Shown here one piece after another: positions 45,267 to 56,589 of a DNA stretch of 64,000 nucleotides. The stretch comes from Platerodrilus igneus. Lineage: Eukaryota > Arthropoda > Insecta > Coleoptera > Lycidae. The notes beneath the pieces were generated by a model. That model was given only the letters and a program-made list of their open reading frames with translations, made no database searches and had not been told where the DNA came from. Numbering within the stretch: position 1 is the first letter of the stretch; the number at the start of each line of letters is the position of its first letter. The stretch spans positions 5,194,501-5,258,500 of the forward strand of contig JARFIW010000884.1 in the NCBI GenBank assembly GCA_036346225.1. The letters are read 5' to 3'. A program made the translations under genes and the position numbers.

Positions 45267-45945
45267 AACTTCGCCGCAGTTTCAACATCGCAGACCCCAT
45301 CTCCGCGGTCGTTGTCTTTCAAGCTTTTCCACACGGTTGATTATTTCATCTATGCTGTTCTGCGCTTGATCAGGTTCCTCTAAGGCAGACCGAACTTTGT
45401 GACTCATTCTGTGTGATGTCTGCTTAGCTGCTTCAAATTCAAGCAAGCGCATGGGCCAGTGCGTCATTTAACATTTTTGGCCGTGCTAATCTTAGCGCTT
45501 GCTGTATTTCGCCATCTTTAACGCCATCCACAAATGTTTGTACAGCCAGTTGTTCGAGGAAACTATCTGGTGCCGTTGGATATGCCAATCTAACTAATCT
45601 GGCGATGTCAGCTTCGAATTCTTGCAGGCTTTCACTTGTCTTTTGCGAGCAGTTCTTAACTTGTGCGTGGTAAACCTGTTGAAGGTGAGCATCTCCATAT
45701 CTCATCTTAAGCTTCGATGTTAAAAGGCCGTAATCATTCTGCTGGTGATCAGGAATCGTTTGTAAGATGTTAAGAGCTTCCCCCCGTAGGGCCACTATTA
45801 AGGAGATAGCCTTCTCTTTGTTGCACCAACCGTTGGCTATTGCAGCAGCTTCAAATTGTTTCAAATATGTGGGCCAAGGTGTTTTGCCATCGAATGTGGG
45901 TGGCTTCACTTTAAATTTTGACGGTATTGACTCGCTTTCTACCAA
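45267..45945 (-). pseudogene. Gypsy gag with zinc knuckle (broken)
   Basis: The first frame (45945-45439) carries a capsid-like region: VKPPTFDGKTPWPTYLKQFE, then a YGDAHLQQVYHAQVKNCSQK stretch and RLARPKMLNDALAHAL. This is the retrotransposon gag fold seen in Gypsy elements. The frame starts at TTG rather than ATG, so the true start may be lost or mutated. A shifted frame (45467-45282) continues with a coiled region and reaches a zinc knuckle, C-x2-C-x4-H-x4-C, just below 45282. The residue after its first Cys is a TGA stop, probably from Trp. Gag packages the RNA. Confidence 0.8.
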
Positions 45946-46498
45946 CTAAAAATTATTCCCTGGTATTCTAATATAATGATGGTTTGATAAAACTAACACT
46001 AATTTTTAAACAAACGTAGTAAAAAAATCAAGTTTTTCCGTATTATTGACTAATTATTTGTCTGTGGGTTTTACTTTTTGTTATGTATTATACCTTTTTT
46101 TTTAGATAACAAATGTTTAAATATTTTACAGAATATACTGCAATAAAATTCCGCGGGGCTGCTTAATCAGGGTCAAAAAGTAAAAATATATTGTAATATT
46201 TTAAATTACATATTTTTATATTAAAAGGTTTGTTCAAAACACCGTCTTGTATTAAATTAAAAAATGCAAAATATTTGAATTTTCTTATAATAATAAAAAA
46301 TGGATAAGATGTGACAACCATGTATACTTGTTAAAATACGAAATTAAATAATTGTTTCCTGTTAAAATACTGGCAACATTACATATAACTTGTTTGCATT
46401 TTACCGTCTTTTAGGTTATGGTTTGTCTAAGATTAAGGTTATAGATATTTTATGTTTTAGGTTAAGATATTCTTTTATTGTTTTATTACTTTTATAAA
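45946..46498. promoter_or_regulatory. Upstream region of the mtSSB gene
   Basis: About 550 bp between the truncated Gypsy 5' edge and the mtSSB start. It is AT-rich with no coding sequence. Transcription of mtSSB must start here or in a further upstream exon; no clear TATA box or CpG island was identified. Confidence 0.4.
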
Positions 46499-47083
46499 AT
46501 GTTCACTAAAAAGGTAATTTCATTGATTACTATTATTCAGATACACATTATTAACGTAATATATTCAAGTTCTTTTAATAACCTTTAATTTCAGGTATAT
46601 AACTCAAAGATCTGTAAGATTCAACAATGGACAAACGTTTTAAACAATTTAAGATTTACTTCCAGTACTTCTTCGAATCACGAACCTAATCGCATCGAAA
46701 AAAGTAAACCATTCTTATTTTCTTGCTAGTTTTAACAATTCTACTTTTCAGCAATAAATAGTGTACAACTATTAGGACGCGTAGGAGCTGATCCACAAAG
46801 AAAAGGTACAGAACAACATCCAATTACAGTATTTTCTTTAGCTACACATACAAATTATCGATATGAAACTGGCGAATTCTTACAACGGACAGAATGGCAT
46901 CGGGTTGTTTGCTTTAAACCAGGTTTGCGTGAAACTATAATGAATTATTTAAAGAAGGGCCAGCGGGTACATGTGACTGGTCGTATTACCTATGGCGAAG
47001 TTAAAAGCGATGATGGTAAACTGAGAACAACAACTGCTATTGCAGCTGATGATGTGATATTTTTTCATCAACCACCATCTTAA
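46499..47083 (+). CDS. mtSSB: Mitochondrial single-stranded DNA-binding protein
   Basis: Three coding exons: 46499-46513 (MFTKK, donor AAG|GTAATT), 46595-46703 (after TTTCAG; donor AAA|GTAAAC) and 46752-47083 (after TTTTCAG; TAA stop). Introns are 81 and 48 bp. The 151-residue product starts with a basic, Asn/Ser-rich segment lacking acidic residues over its first 35 or so positions, as expected for a mitochondrial presequence. The OB-fold follows: TINSVQLLGRVGADPQ, then VFSLATHTNYRYETGEFLQR, TEWHRVVCFKPGLRETI and KKGQRVHVTGRITYGEV, ending in IAADDVIFF. Length matches animal mtSSB (about 145-150). It binds single-stranded mtDNA at the replication fork. Introns rule out a retrocopy, and no lesion is seen. 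Confidence 0.95.
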
Positions 47084-47162
47084 TTTTCTGACCGATTCTT
47101 AATGTAAGAATAAATGTATATACCTAAGAAAGAAGTTCTGTTCATTTGTTTTATAGTTTTTC

Positions 47163-47168
47163 AATAAA
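47163..47168 (+). terminator. mtSSB polyadenylation signal
   Basis: AATAAA lies 80 bp after the mtSSB stop codon, in an AT-rich 3' UTR, with no earlier consensus hexamer on the plus strand. Confidence 0.6.
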
Positions 47169-47479
47169 GTATAAATTAAGAATCTAATTATGGTAGTTGT
47201 TATGTGCCAGCTTTCTCCTGTGTAATTGACGCAGGTTTTAGAACTTGTATACTTAATCACAGTATACAAATATATTCAATAATCTGATTTATTGTTTGTT
47301 GTAGTAATAAAGCCAAATAATAATAATACATTTATTATACACCAAAAAAGACGGTTGTACAAAAAGTAGAGTTCATCTAAATGACAATTTTCAGTCCTAC
47401 CTATATACAATATTACAATTGCATTTACATTCGAATGGAAAATTAGAACATTAACTGAAGTCCAGCTGTTCATACATTT

Positions 47480-49665
47480 TTTCCTAGTCACGTTTGGGAC
47501 TTGACTAGGGTTTTAAACTTATTGAATGATATGCTTTTATAGTTGTGCATCATCTTGGACGCAACATACGAAAACCCACACTCAAATAAAGTTGTATTGT
47601 GTTTTGGTATGTCCAGTTGGTATTGAAATAGTGTTTCCCGTTTATGAATTTCGTTACGATTCAGTCTTCGGTAAAGATATTCTTGAGTCTTTGCTATAAC
47701 AACTCTATATACAAAGCATGAAAGATGCAACTCTCCTTTCGTCCATCCCATGTTGTTTATATGTTGGCTTGCAAGTTCTTGCCTGGGTAATCTCAGACAG
47801 TAGCATACACGTGAATTTTACACTCTGTATCACTGATTTATTTCTTTCTGTTAAGAAAGGAGCATATACACAATCACAGTAGTTAAATACTGATTGTACT
47901 AGTGAGTTTGTGAATATTGACAGCCTTTGTAGGTAACATATCTTTATATTGGTACAATTATTTTAATTTTATAAGTGTACTTTGAAATTTGATTTTTATA
48001 TGTTCTTCAAAGGTGAGTTGCTCAACCATCCCTAGTCCCAGATTATTAACACAAGATGAATATAGTACATCATTTTTTACATAAATATTACACTTTGTTT
48101 TGTGTTCTGTACTAATTTAGAACCAAAAACTATCATTTGAATTTACTGATAGTTCATTTTCATGACACCAGTTCACGATGCTATCAACCTCCAGGTTAAT
48201 CGAGTGTAACGCTGCTCTTGCTTCAAAACAGTGAAGATACTGAATGTCATCTGCATACATATGTATTGTTCCAGTCTATTATGGTTGGTACATCTGCAGT
48301 ATATATGTTAGAGGGATGGACCCCTGTGAAACTCCTGAAATTACAGCTGACTTATTTGACCAGATTTTTATTTTGATAATTCACATTGACTATGCTGCTC
48401 CTATTGTTTAAGTAACTAGTAAACCATCATGCCGTATTTGTTTTAATACCATAGTAGTGTAGTTTAGATAAGAGTTCAAAGTTAACTGAGTCAAAGCTTT
48501 TGACATGTCAATTAGCACTAGTTGGGCAACTTTGCCAGTGTCTCTCGCTTTTACAATGTCATCCACAATGGATGCCAATGCAGTTGCAGTGCTGTAATCC
48601 CCTGCGAAAACCTGTTTGATTAAATGCAATACCTTATAATGGTGAAGATGTTCAGTTAGCTAAGCGTTCACAGTTGTTTCTATTAATTTCGATAGTACTG
48701 GCAGAACAGATATTGGCCTTATGTCCTTTATTTCGGTAGGTTTATTCATTTTTGAAATGGTCCATATTATGGCTGTTTTCCAGATAGTTGGAACATCACC
48801 ATTTTCCAGCGAATCGTTTATTAGATGTGTCAGAGGTAGTAAACAAAATGGTAACAACAGAGAAAGCATTCTTAAGGATATCTATTTCCACAGCTTTTGA
48901 TTTGATACTGTACATCATTAGTTTTATTTCTTCTGGAGCTACCATTCTGAATTCAAGGTTTGGTAATAGCTGTTCTTATATTTTGTGAAGTTGTTTGTAT
49001 TAACGGTTATCTGTGGTATTGATGTTCGGAAGTAATTACCAATTCTATTGGGATCTACTAGACTGGTATGCTCCTATTTTATAGAGTTCTAATTCCAAGT
49101 TTTTTGGCTTCATTTTATATATCACCATGTTTTTGCTGTGCAATTCAGTATAATAATATACATCTTTTTTGCTCGCTATTGCTTGTTTTACAACACGTCT
49201 CATTTCATTATAAAAGTGTTTTGCCAAAACCGTTTTCTTCTGATGAAATGCTTTTCTTGTCGCATCTTTTTCTTTCATTAAACACTTGATAGCAAAGATT
49301 ATGTATGATAGGTTTTGTCGCTTCCAGTTAATGTTTATTGATTTAATAGGTGCATACTTGTCAAACAATGCATGTACTATCCTGTTGAAGGTTTCCTCAA
49401 TACTTTCTTTGCTGTATATATCTATCCAGTGAGTTTTCTCTGCATTATTATGCAGTGCCTTGATGTTTATGTTATTATAAGGCCGGAATTGTATTATTTC
49501 TGATATTAGCACTGTTTGAGTCACATTGAACTTACAATATACCGGAGTATGATAAATTTTTAACTCCGAGAGCTTACTTCCTGATGAGGTAACTCTATCT
49601 CCACAGTTAGTCATAATTAGGTCAATGAGGAAGTTGTGTGGTCAGTAACAAGAGTTTTCATTTTT
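47480..49665 (-). pseudogene. LINE ORF2: endonuclease end and reverse transcriptase
   Basis: Frame 49614-49045 begins at the last endonuclease strand (LIMTNCGDRV, H-x-PVYCKF) and runs through the linker (ESIEETFNRIVHALFDKYAP; ASKKDVYYYTELHSKN). Frame 48869-48660 has LTHLINDSLENGDVPTIWKT and PISVLPVLSKLIE. Frame 48629-48408 has ATALASIVDDIVKARDTGKV and LIDMSKA (FVDLSKAFD in relatives). The YADD catalytic box is at 48246-48257. A C-terminal part (47751-47488) follows. Frameshifts and stops separate these blocks. Confidence 0.75.
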
Positions 49666-49669
49666 CTTT

Positions 49670-50690
49670 CTAGGATTTTCAAGTAGGTTGGGCATTCTCT
49701 ATTCAGTGTATGGTGACAGCAATCGATATTTAATTTTAGTATTATAGCAATTTGTTTATATTTGTAATATCCCCGTTGATTATTTCGGATTTACAGTACT
49801 TCCTCATATGCTTCACCACACTTAGTGCATACGACTTGATTTTTATACATCTTTTCTGTATGATTATATCCTTTACACTGGTAGCATCTAGTAACTTCAT
49901 TAGCATCATATATTGTGCACCTATCCCATCCGACATTTAGTTCCCCATTTACCATAATCTTCCTATATAGTTCGCCATCCACTTCTGCATAGGCAGTATA
50001 GTTTTTAATCTTTTGGCGCTGCTATATGCACAATATTAAATGTCGAATTATCACTAAAATATTCATTTAGCTGCATTATTTTTAGCCTCATTAATTCTGG
50101 GGTGCAATTTTCAGTTATACCTACTATTTTAGTTCGTGGCATTTCCTTTTTTGGTTCAATAATCTCATATGTATCTCCTAGTTTTTGTAATGCTTGCATT
50201 TTTAATTTTTTCATGGCATCATTTTTACGCTCTAGCACAAGACCTCAATTTTTTGTTCCTCATTTGAGATACTGCAATTTTCGTAGGGTCAATATGTGTT
50301 TCGACTTCTTACCTGGTATCATTGTGTCTTTGTCCTAGCTGTTTTGATTTTATAACTATAACTGGTTCAGGTTTTTCTAGCTTAGCAATTATTGCATAAC
50401 TATGTTGTTTCTCAATTATTTTAGATTCCATTATGCCCTTTAGGTTGATGATTTCATTCTTCATTTCCTCTTCGGTAATTTAGTTACAAGGTGAACCCAA
50501 TTCTCAAATTTCTCTTTTGTATGGGCATGCATTTTGTTTCAGATGAGTTTAATCCTACACAAGGTTTGTGTATTTTAAGTGTGCACACATCACAGGTATA
50601 GAATTCCTCAATTGCTGCTACCTGTTCATCACATTCTACACAGTTTCCATCGTTGCATTCTAATTGTGACTTAGTTGCCTATTATGTGCA
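49670..50690 (-). pseudogene. LINE ORF1 with PHD-like finger and zinc knuckles
   Basis: The minus-strand translation begins with NCVECDEQVAAIEEFYTCDVC and a KPCVGL block (Cys/His finger), followed by a coiled region. Frame 50238-50005 shows LGDTYEIIEPKKEMPRTKIV and an RRM-like C-terminus. Frame 49982-49791 carries VTRCYQCKGYNHTEKMY and VVCTKCGEAYEE, zinc knuckles in which the last Cys of the first is Tyr. A TLNRECPTYLKIL piece closes the domain. ORF1 binds element RNA; several stops show it is dead. Confidence 0.65.
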
Positions 50691-51669
50691 GTTTATTCAA
50701 AAGTTTGAATGTCCAGTTCTGTTATGTTTATATTAGCCCAGGTGTGTTAATTGATGTGATAACAAACACTTTCGATGTTCACAATGCAGATAACTTTATC
50801 AGGTGATTATTGCAATTACTTTAAAGTACACTTTTATCCATAGGAATATGCATTAGGAGATTATTGCTTCAGATTTATTCCAATTAATTCAATAGAAGCA
50901 CCATTTTGTGGCCGGTTATTCTAGCTACACACTGATATAGAACACACGTTAATTTTTATTTATGACCTATAAATATTCATTTATTTCACAGAGCACATGT
51001 ATGTTTGACAACTTTAGATAACCAATCTAGTGGAAATCAAGCAAATGCATTGGCAATTATTAAAAGAAATAGCACAAATATTTATTTTTGTAGTATGTAT
51101 ATTCACTAATGTTGAAATATTGTGTCAAATTCTTTTTCATTGGGTTACACATTTTGTACTTTTTACGCTGGCCATGATTCTTTGGGACAACTAGCCGAGT
51201 TCTGATGTTTAAACTGAATATTTTGAGTAAATTTTCTTTTAAAATCTGTTTGTCTAGTCATTTTTCAAATTTGTATTTCTTCCGAATGAACTAGGAATGT
51301 CTGGCTAGTAAATTTTATATCTTAGGGAATATACAAAAAATTGTCGTTTCGGTTCAGAAGATGACAAATATTTTATAGAGAAACCGAGGATCTTGCCTAA
51401 AATATTGTAATCTGGAAAATTACAGTTGGGTTCGATTGCAAACAAGGTAATAGTTGTCTACTAATTGGGAGGGATGTGCATACTCAGGATTATAGGAGTA
51501 TTGACGTGGTATACCTGTCTGTGTTGGATAATTTCTAGCGTCACCTTCATTTCACTTAGTTTTGGAGCTCTTTAAGTGTATCAGGAAAATTGATCTCGAG
51601 GACTTCACTGGCTGATGGAATAATTATAAAAAAACTTCATATGCAAAGAATTTGGATGCTAGTTTACAT
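50691..51669. other. No gene seen
   Basis: AT-rich sequence without supported ORFs. The last part (51480-51669) may be 5' flank or leader of the RTE copy that follows. Confidence 0.4.
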
Positions 51670-53885
51670 AACCGTTCCGAATGGACCTGCACCGTGACAA
51701 AGTTCTAGATTACTACAACGGGTGGAACGGCTTGTGTGTTCCATTGAGCTAAGGAGCCGAACCAAAGGTTTTACCAAATTGGTGGGGTCTTTGGTGAGGA
51801 ACCAGACTAAGACAGGTTCCTGAAAGATGGCAGCAGTTCCTTCAGTACTTAAAGTGGCAGAGACCACAGGAGTCGATATGGCATTCTAAGGCATACTACT
51901 GCGATATGAAAGCAGTGGGAAACCGCCACATTACCTCCCTTGTACACAGCGTACTTAAATCGTAATATATATGATGGCATTCTCTGGGGTAAAAGATTCC
52001 AGAGTTAAAATAGTTCCCCATTCGGATCTCTGGGAGAGGACTACTCTGGAGAATACGATCAGAAAGCTCAGAATAAGAGTCGGGAACATTTTGCAGGTCT
52101 GAGCATGGAATGTTAGAAGAATGATGCAAGTAGATAAGCTAGAAAACTTGAAAATGGACATGGATAGGTTAGCACTAGACACAATAGGGATCAGAGAAGT
52201 TCGGCGACCAGAGACGGGGATTTCTGGAGTGAAGACTTCAGGGTAATTCATACAGCAGCAGAGGAAGGAAATTCAGGTGTGGGAATGGTTATGAGAAAAA
52301 AGATAGGACACTGTGTAGAAAATTACCTACAAAAGAACGAAAGAATACTCATGGTTAGATTAGAATCTAAACCGGTAAATACAGTAATAATACAAGTATA
52401 CATGTCCACATCTAGCTACAGTGACGATGAGGTAGAAGCGATCTACAAAGATATTGAAGACATACTAAGATACGTAAAAGGACATGAAAATTTAATAATG
52501 ACGGGGGATTTTAATGCAGTGGTAGGTGAGGGTAGGGAAGGAGCGGTAGTAGGTTTATTTGGTTTAGGCACTAGAAATGACATAGGAAATAGGCTGGTAG
52601 AATTTTGCGACAAGAACAATTTAATCATTACACATTATTTCAACATCATGCTAGAAGACGATATACGTGGAAGATTCCAGGAGATATCAAATAGATTACA
52701 TTCTTGTTAGACAAGTAAGACTGTAGAAGCTACCCAGAAGCAAATATAGACATTGACCACAACATCGTAATTACGAAAGCTGCTCTTAAATTAAAAAATT
52801 TGGAAAAAGAAACGGAAATTTTGACTTTCAGAAAATAAAAGATAAAGATATCCACAAAAGATTTGAAAAAAAGTCAAATGAATTGCTGAAAGATATACGG
52901 AAAATTTCTTATACTAAGGAAATAGAAACAGAATGGAGTAACATTAAATCCAGTTTAGACATAGCGACCAGAGACATTCTGGGGTATACACAAAAAAGAA
53001 AATAAGAAACCATGGATAACAAAGGATATCCTGAATTTAATAGGAGAAAGCGGAAAATACAAAAATAGATCAGACGAAACTGGAAAACAGGGATACAAAG
53101 CCATAAAATGGGAAATTATTCGCAAATGCAGGAAAGCTAAAAACAATGGATTGTACTTTAACCTGATTATTATAAACAACTACAGGTGTTGGTATTGCTA
53201 TAATCTCAACTAATGTTGATTACAAAAAGGTTGATTGAAAAACTATTAATTTGGCAAATGTCTACATGTTAGGGGATCTTGGTAGCGGCAGATTGGTTAA
53301 CCCCCTTCACATACCAAAGAATATCGGTGAAAAAGGGTATATATTTAGAAAACAATAGATGAGGAACCGAGCTGTATCTAACAAGAAAGAGCAGCTGCTA
53401 TGTTCAAAGTCAACAAACATAGAAACAAGGAAAAAATTGTTGAAAGCATATGTGTGGAGCACAGCACTGTACGGCTATGAAATGACAGTAGGAGAAGCAG
53501 ACAGGAAAAGGGTAGAAGCCTATTGAAATGTGGTGCTTCAGATGTATGATGATGATAGCATGGACAGACAAAGTTAATAACCAAGAGATTCTAGAAATAG
53601 TAGAGGAAGAACAATATCTGTGGAAAACAAAAGAATAGGAGAAATAAAAGGATATGACACATTCTAAGGCATTTAAGGAATGAATACTGCGGAATGTATT
53701 ACAGGCAGGGATAGGAAAAAAAGAGAGGTAGAGGAAGACCTAAATCAGTCTATTGCATGCAGATAGTAAAAGATGTAGGCTGTGGGAATTTCAGGAAAAT
53801 TTGTAGGTTAGCTCAGAATAGGAAACAATGGAGATACCCATCTAACAAGTTCCAAGACTGAAAACCTAATGATGATGAATAATAT
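51670..53885 (+). mobile_element. RTE-like LINE, internally deleted
   Basis: Starts with a leader (51670-52110), then the endonuclease frame 52279-52710: GMVMRKKIGHCVENYLQKNE, TVIIQVYMSTSSYSDDEVEA, and LIMTGDFNAVVGEG with an intact GDFN. Coding runs on in broken frames to about 53150, where sequence jumps straight to the 3' UTR, removing the reverse transcriptase. The second C-terminal domain (53380-53850) and an aatgatgatgaat tail finish it. It is the least-decayed endonuclease of the family in this window. Confidence 0.75.
52200..52800 (+). pseudogene. RTE-like endonuclease, mostly open
   Basis: The upstream frame gives the TSEVRW-like GIREVRRPE motif near 52190, then the frame shown at 52279-52710 for 143 residues with a Tyr-rich strand and the catalytic GDFNAVVGEG at about residues 77-86. 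After a stop, the DHN motif (ASN-like IDIDHNIVIT) is recognisable near 52750. The nuclease nicks target DNA to prime reverse transcription. Truncated by a short deletion around 52705. Confidence 0.7.
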
Positions 53886-53904
53886 GTATGTACTTGTGCT
53901 CTCT

Positions 53905-54205
53905 CCCCTATATTTGATTTTCCAATGCATCACCCAAAGGTACTACATTGGCCAGGAAGCAAGTTTTTTTACCTGGAAATTTTGAGTTTTGCCGAACCCT
54001 CATTCCAAGCAAGCTAGGGTCTTTAACATACATGACAAAGTCACACACAGAACCTACATTTTACCTCTCATCGAACGAGGACATATTATTGTGAAAAATG
54101 CTCGCCTGACATTTTTCAAGCGGTCTGTGTTGGAAATCAAACCCAGAACCTTAGGCTTAGTAGTCACATGCAAATCAACTGGGCCACGGAGCCACCAGAA
54201 CGGAT
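53905..54205 (-). mobile_element. tRNA-derived SINE, copy 2
   Basis: Minus strand: GTGGCTCCGTGGCCCAGTTG (A-box-like head) and GGTTCTGGGTTTGATTTCC (B-box-like), with the same body as 37312-37585 (gaccgcttgaaaaatgtcag, aatgtaggttctgtgtg, gagggttcggcaaaact). The head is better preserved here than in copy 1. It directly abuts the 3' end of the RTE copy. Confidence 0.75.
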
Positions 54206-54959
54206 ACCTAACCTGTCGCTTAACCTCGAGGTACTGTTCTTGTTAATTTTTGACACCTCTATCACACCGAGAGTACAGTAATGTGATGTTTTAGTAAAAT
54301 TTCTAATAATGTACTAATACAACTAATGAACTTACTTGGAAGTCCGGTCTGAAACAAATTAAATAAATAATTGATGTGACATAACTACGATTCAAAATTT
54401 GACAAACAAAATATCTGATTGTATTTTTGATATTAAAATTTTCATATATGAAATTAATAAAAATTTCGGTAAAAATATAGCCAAGTTAAAACAAAAACAA
54501 TGACTTACTTAGGGTGTTAATGCCCTTTTACAACTTTTCAAGCACATACCTAGGTAGTATCTTATTCCAAACTGATCTGTTCCTGAATGCCCGTACTTGG
54601 CCTCTTTATCCTTTTTCTTTTGCACTATATTATCTCCTTGCTCTTGGTCCTATCTGCTCCTTCGCAAAACTCCCACTGATACTGTTTCTCTTCAAATGAA
54701 ATACCTTTTTAAAATAATCTTCTCATATATTGGCCTCTTCGTACAGTATAGTATATAAGCTTAAACCCATTGTAATAACTTGGAACCCCTTCTCAAAATT
54801 TCACCATATAATTATTTTTTGCCCCTTTATCTCAAACCGCGTCTACACTGTCCAAAAAATAAATTACGTCTCCCCTCTTTACAAAAATACAGAACAATAC
54901 CGTTCCCATTGTTTTTTTTTCAAATTTTGCTCCTGCCCATTTAATTAAATTATAATGTA

Positions 54960-55340
54960 ATGTTCATCCAAAAGACCCAAAACTATGATAAAATGAGTAC
55001 TAATAAACTGCAACAAAACCTTACGTGCAAAAAAACTGGAACAAGTAAACTCTAAATGCAAACACCTACTAATAATTTTAAAAATTGCAAACAAGTATGC
55101 ACACAATATAATAAACCCCAAGGTAAAATTATTATTCCACCTTGGTTTACAAACCTCCGGACTAAATTGAAAGATTCAACACTAAGACTGGTTCTTTTTC
55201 AAAAATTTTACCGGTGATCCGATATTTGCATCAAGAAAAAAACCCCACTAGTTCCATATCCTGGCCAAAACGTAACGCCATACAAAATGTATTCTCCTAT
55301 AAAATTAAAATCCCCCTCAGATAGACGGCCCTCCCTCATA
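54960..55340 (+). pseudogene. LINE ORF2 linker fragment
   Basis: Translation near 55130-55215 reads KIIIPPWFTNLRTKLKDST and then RLVLFQKFYR, the PPWF-x-LR-x-LK linker seen between endonuclease and reverse transcriptase of Jockey/R1-type LINEs. Sequence from about 54500 may belong to it but shows no motif. Too short to classify. Confidence 0.4.
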
Positions 55341-56589
55341 ATACTGAATTATAATATTGGATTTCATTGGTGTACAAACAATTATAAAAATTATTGTTAT
55401 GCATTGTATATGAAATAAGACACTGAATACATTTGCTATTGTAAACACATTGATATAGAAAACTGATGTCAATTTCTGTCAGACATGGTCAATTTTCAAA
55501 TGATATAATTGGAATAAAAAATTGGTATTGTAAGACAGTCATAAGACGAATTAAAACCCAGAATTTAAATTTTAAATGATATTCAATTGCAATATCCTAA
55601 TTAATAGTTAAATATTATTATAAATTTTTTCTATAAGAAACCACAGATTCTGCTAAAACCCCTTCGCTTCAAATGCTTCTGAAACCAGTATTGTGAGTGA
55701 CTGCCCACTTTAAAAATCTGTGTCTAAATAACATTGGAGTAAGTGTTAATCGCAGGTAAATTATTAAATAAATTCAAAAGGACGTACTAATTATAAATAA
55801 AACTTTACAAAGTGCATAATTATGTCTAAATGTATAATGTTACAGATATACATATAACAAAAAACACTACTATTATATAGTATTCACCTTTCGTATAAAA
55901 CATTCTTATAAAACTATTCCATTGTATGTGCTTTAATTGAATCAACCACAAGTTGGTAATAAATGTTTGCTTAAAAACAAAAGTTAAATTGAGTTAATAT
56001 TCGATGCAGTAAGTAGCATACTACATTCTTAATTGATATTTAATTCTATACCCAAGAATTTAAACAATAGTTCTAGTCATAAAAAAACACTTTCAGAATT
56101 CTTCAACTAAATCCTATAAAATTAACATTAATTGTCCATATTAGATGACATGCTGGATAGTTATCGATGTAAATTAAACCCAAATAAAAGCTTTATTGAA
56201 CAACATAGATTACACATTATGTTTGACATTCAATATCTACAACTACGGCAATAATTCATCAAAACACAAACTAGATCATCAGTGACCCAGAACTATTCAC
56301 ATCATTGTCCACAACTTTAATGACAGTAGTAATCATTTAAATAACATGGGTACCTATGAACTCTGGTTGGCAGTTATGTTGAGATTGTCCCGTCATCACT
56401 AGCACAGGAAATTACCGTAAGGAGGGTGTGGGGGGCCTGTGTGTGTGCATACACGGGTATGTGTGTACATGCACGTGTATGGTAGTATGTGCGTCTCCTA
56501 AGAAAGAGCTCGTATAAGAATTTTCTACCGTGTCCCATTTTCTTTTCAGAAACCATAAACATCAATCGACGAATGTTCACCACTAGCAT
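55341..56589. other. AT-rich DNA, no gene seen
   Basis: No recognisable protein. A short gtgtgtgtgcatacacgggt-type simple repeat is at 56435-56490. Confidence 0.4.

Larger units (their letters stand above)
40659..45945 (-). mobile_element. Gypsy retrotransposon with macrodomain and CCCH finger, 5' LTR absent
   Basis: Minus-strand order: gag (45945-45267), protease (45175-44639), reverse transcriptase, RNase H and integrase (44596-42167), integrase C-terminus joined to a macrodomain (42119-41200), CCCH finger (41089-41033), polypurine tract (40966-40979) and 3' LTR. No 5' LTR or primer-binding site is seen above 45945, so the copy is 5'-truncated. It carries a nonsense codon in the gag zinc knuckle and frameshifts between gag and protease, within the integrase and within the macrodomain. 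Substitutions are otherwise few, so it is fairly young. Confidence 0.9.
47300..50690 (-). mobile_element. CR1/Jockey-group LINE, internally deleted
   Basis: Minus-strand order: an ORF1 Cys-rich finger (near 50660-50560), ORF1 central region (50238-50005), zinc knuckles (49982-49791), then a jump into the last part of the endonuclease (49614) and on through the reverse transcriptase to a 3' end near 47318 with a ggctttattactac tail. The start of ORF2 is deleted. The tail and ORF1 type tie it to the LINE at 12800-16805. It lies tail-to-tail with mtSSB, with about 130 bp between its end and the mtSSB poly(A) signal. Confidence 0.75.

Noticed and set aside
45946..46400. 5' LTR of the macrodomain Gypsy
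   Set aside because: No similarity to the 3' LTR at 40659-40965; a GCAACA near 46373 is not supported by matching sequence around it.
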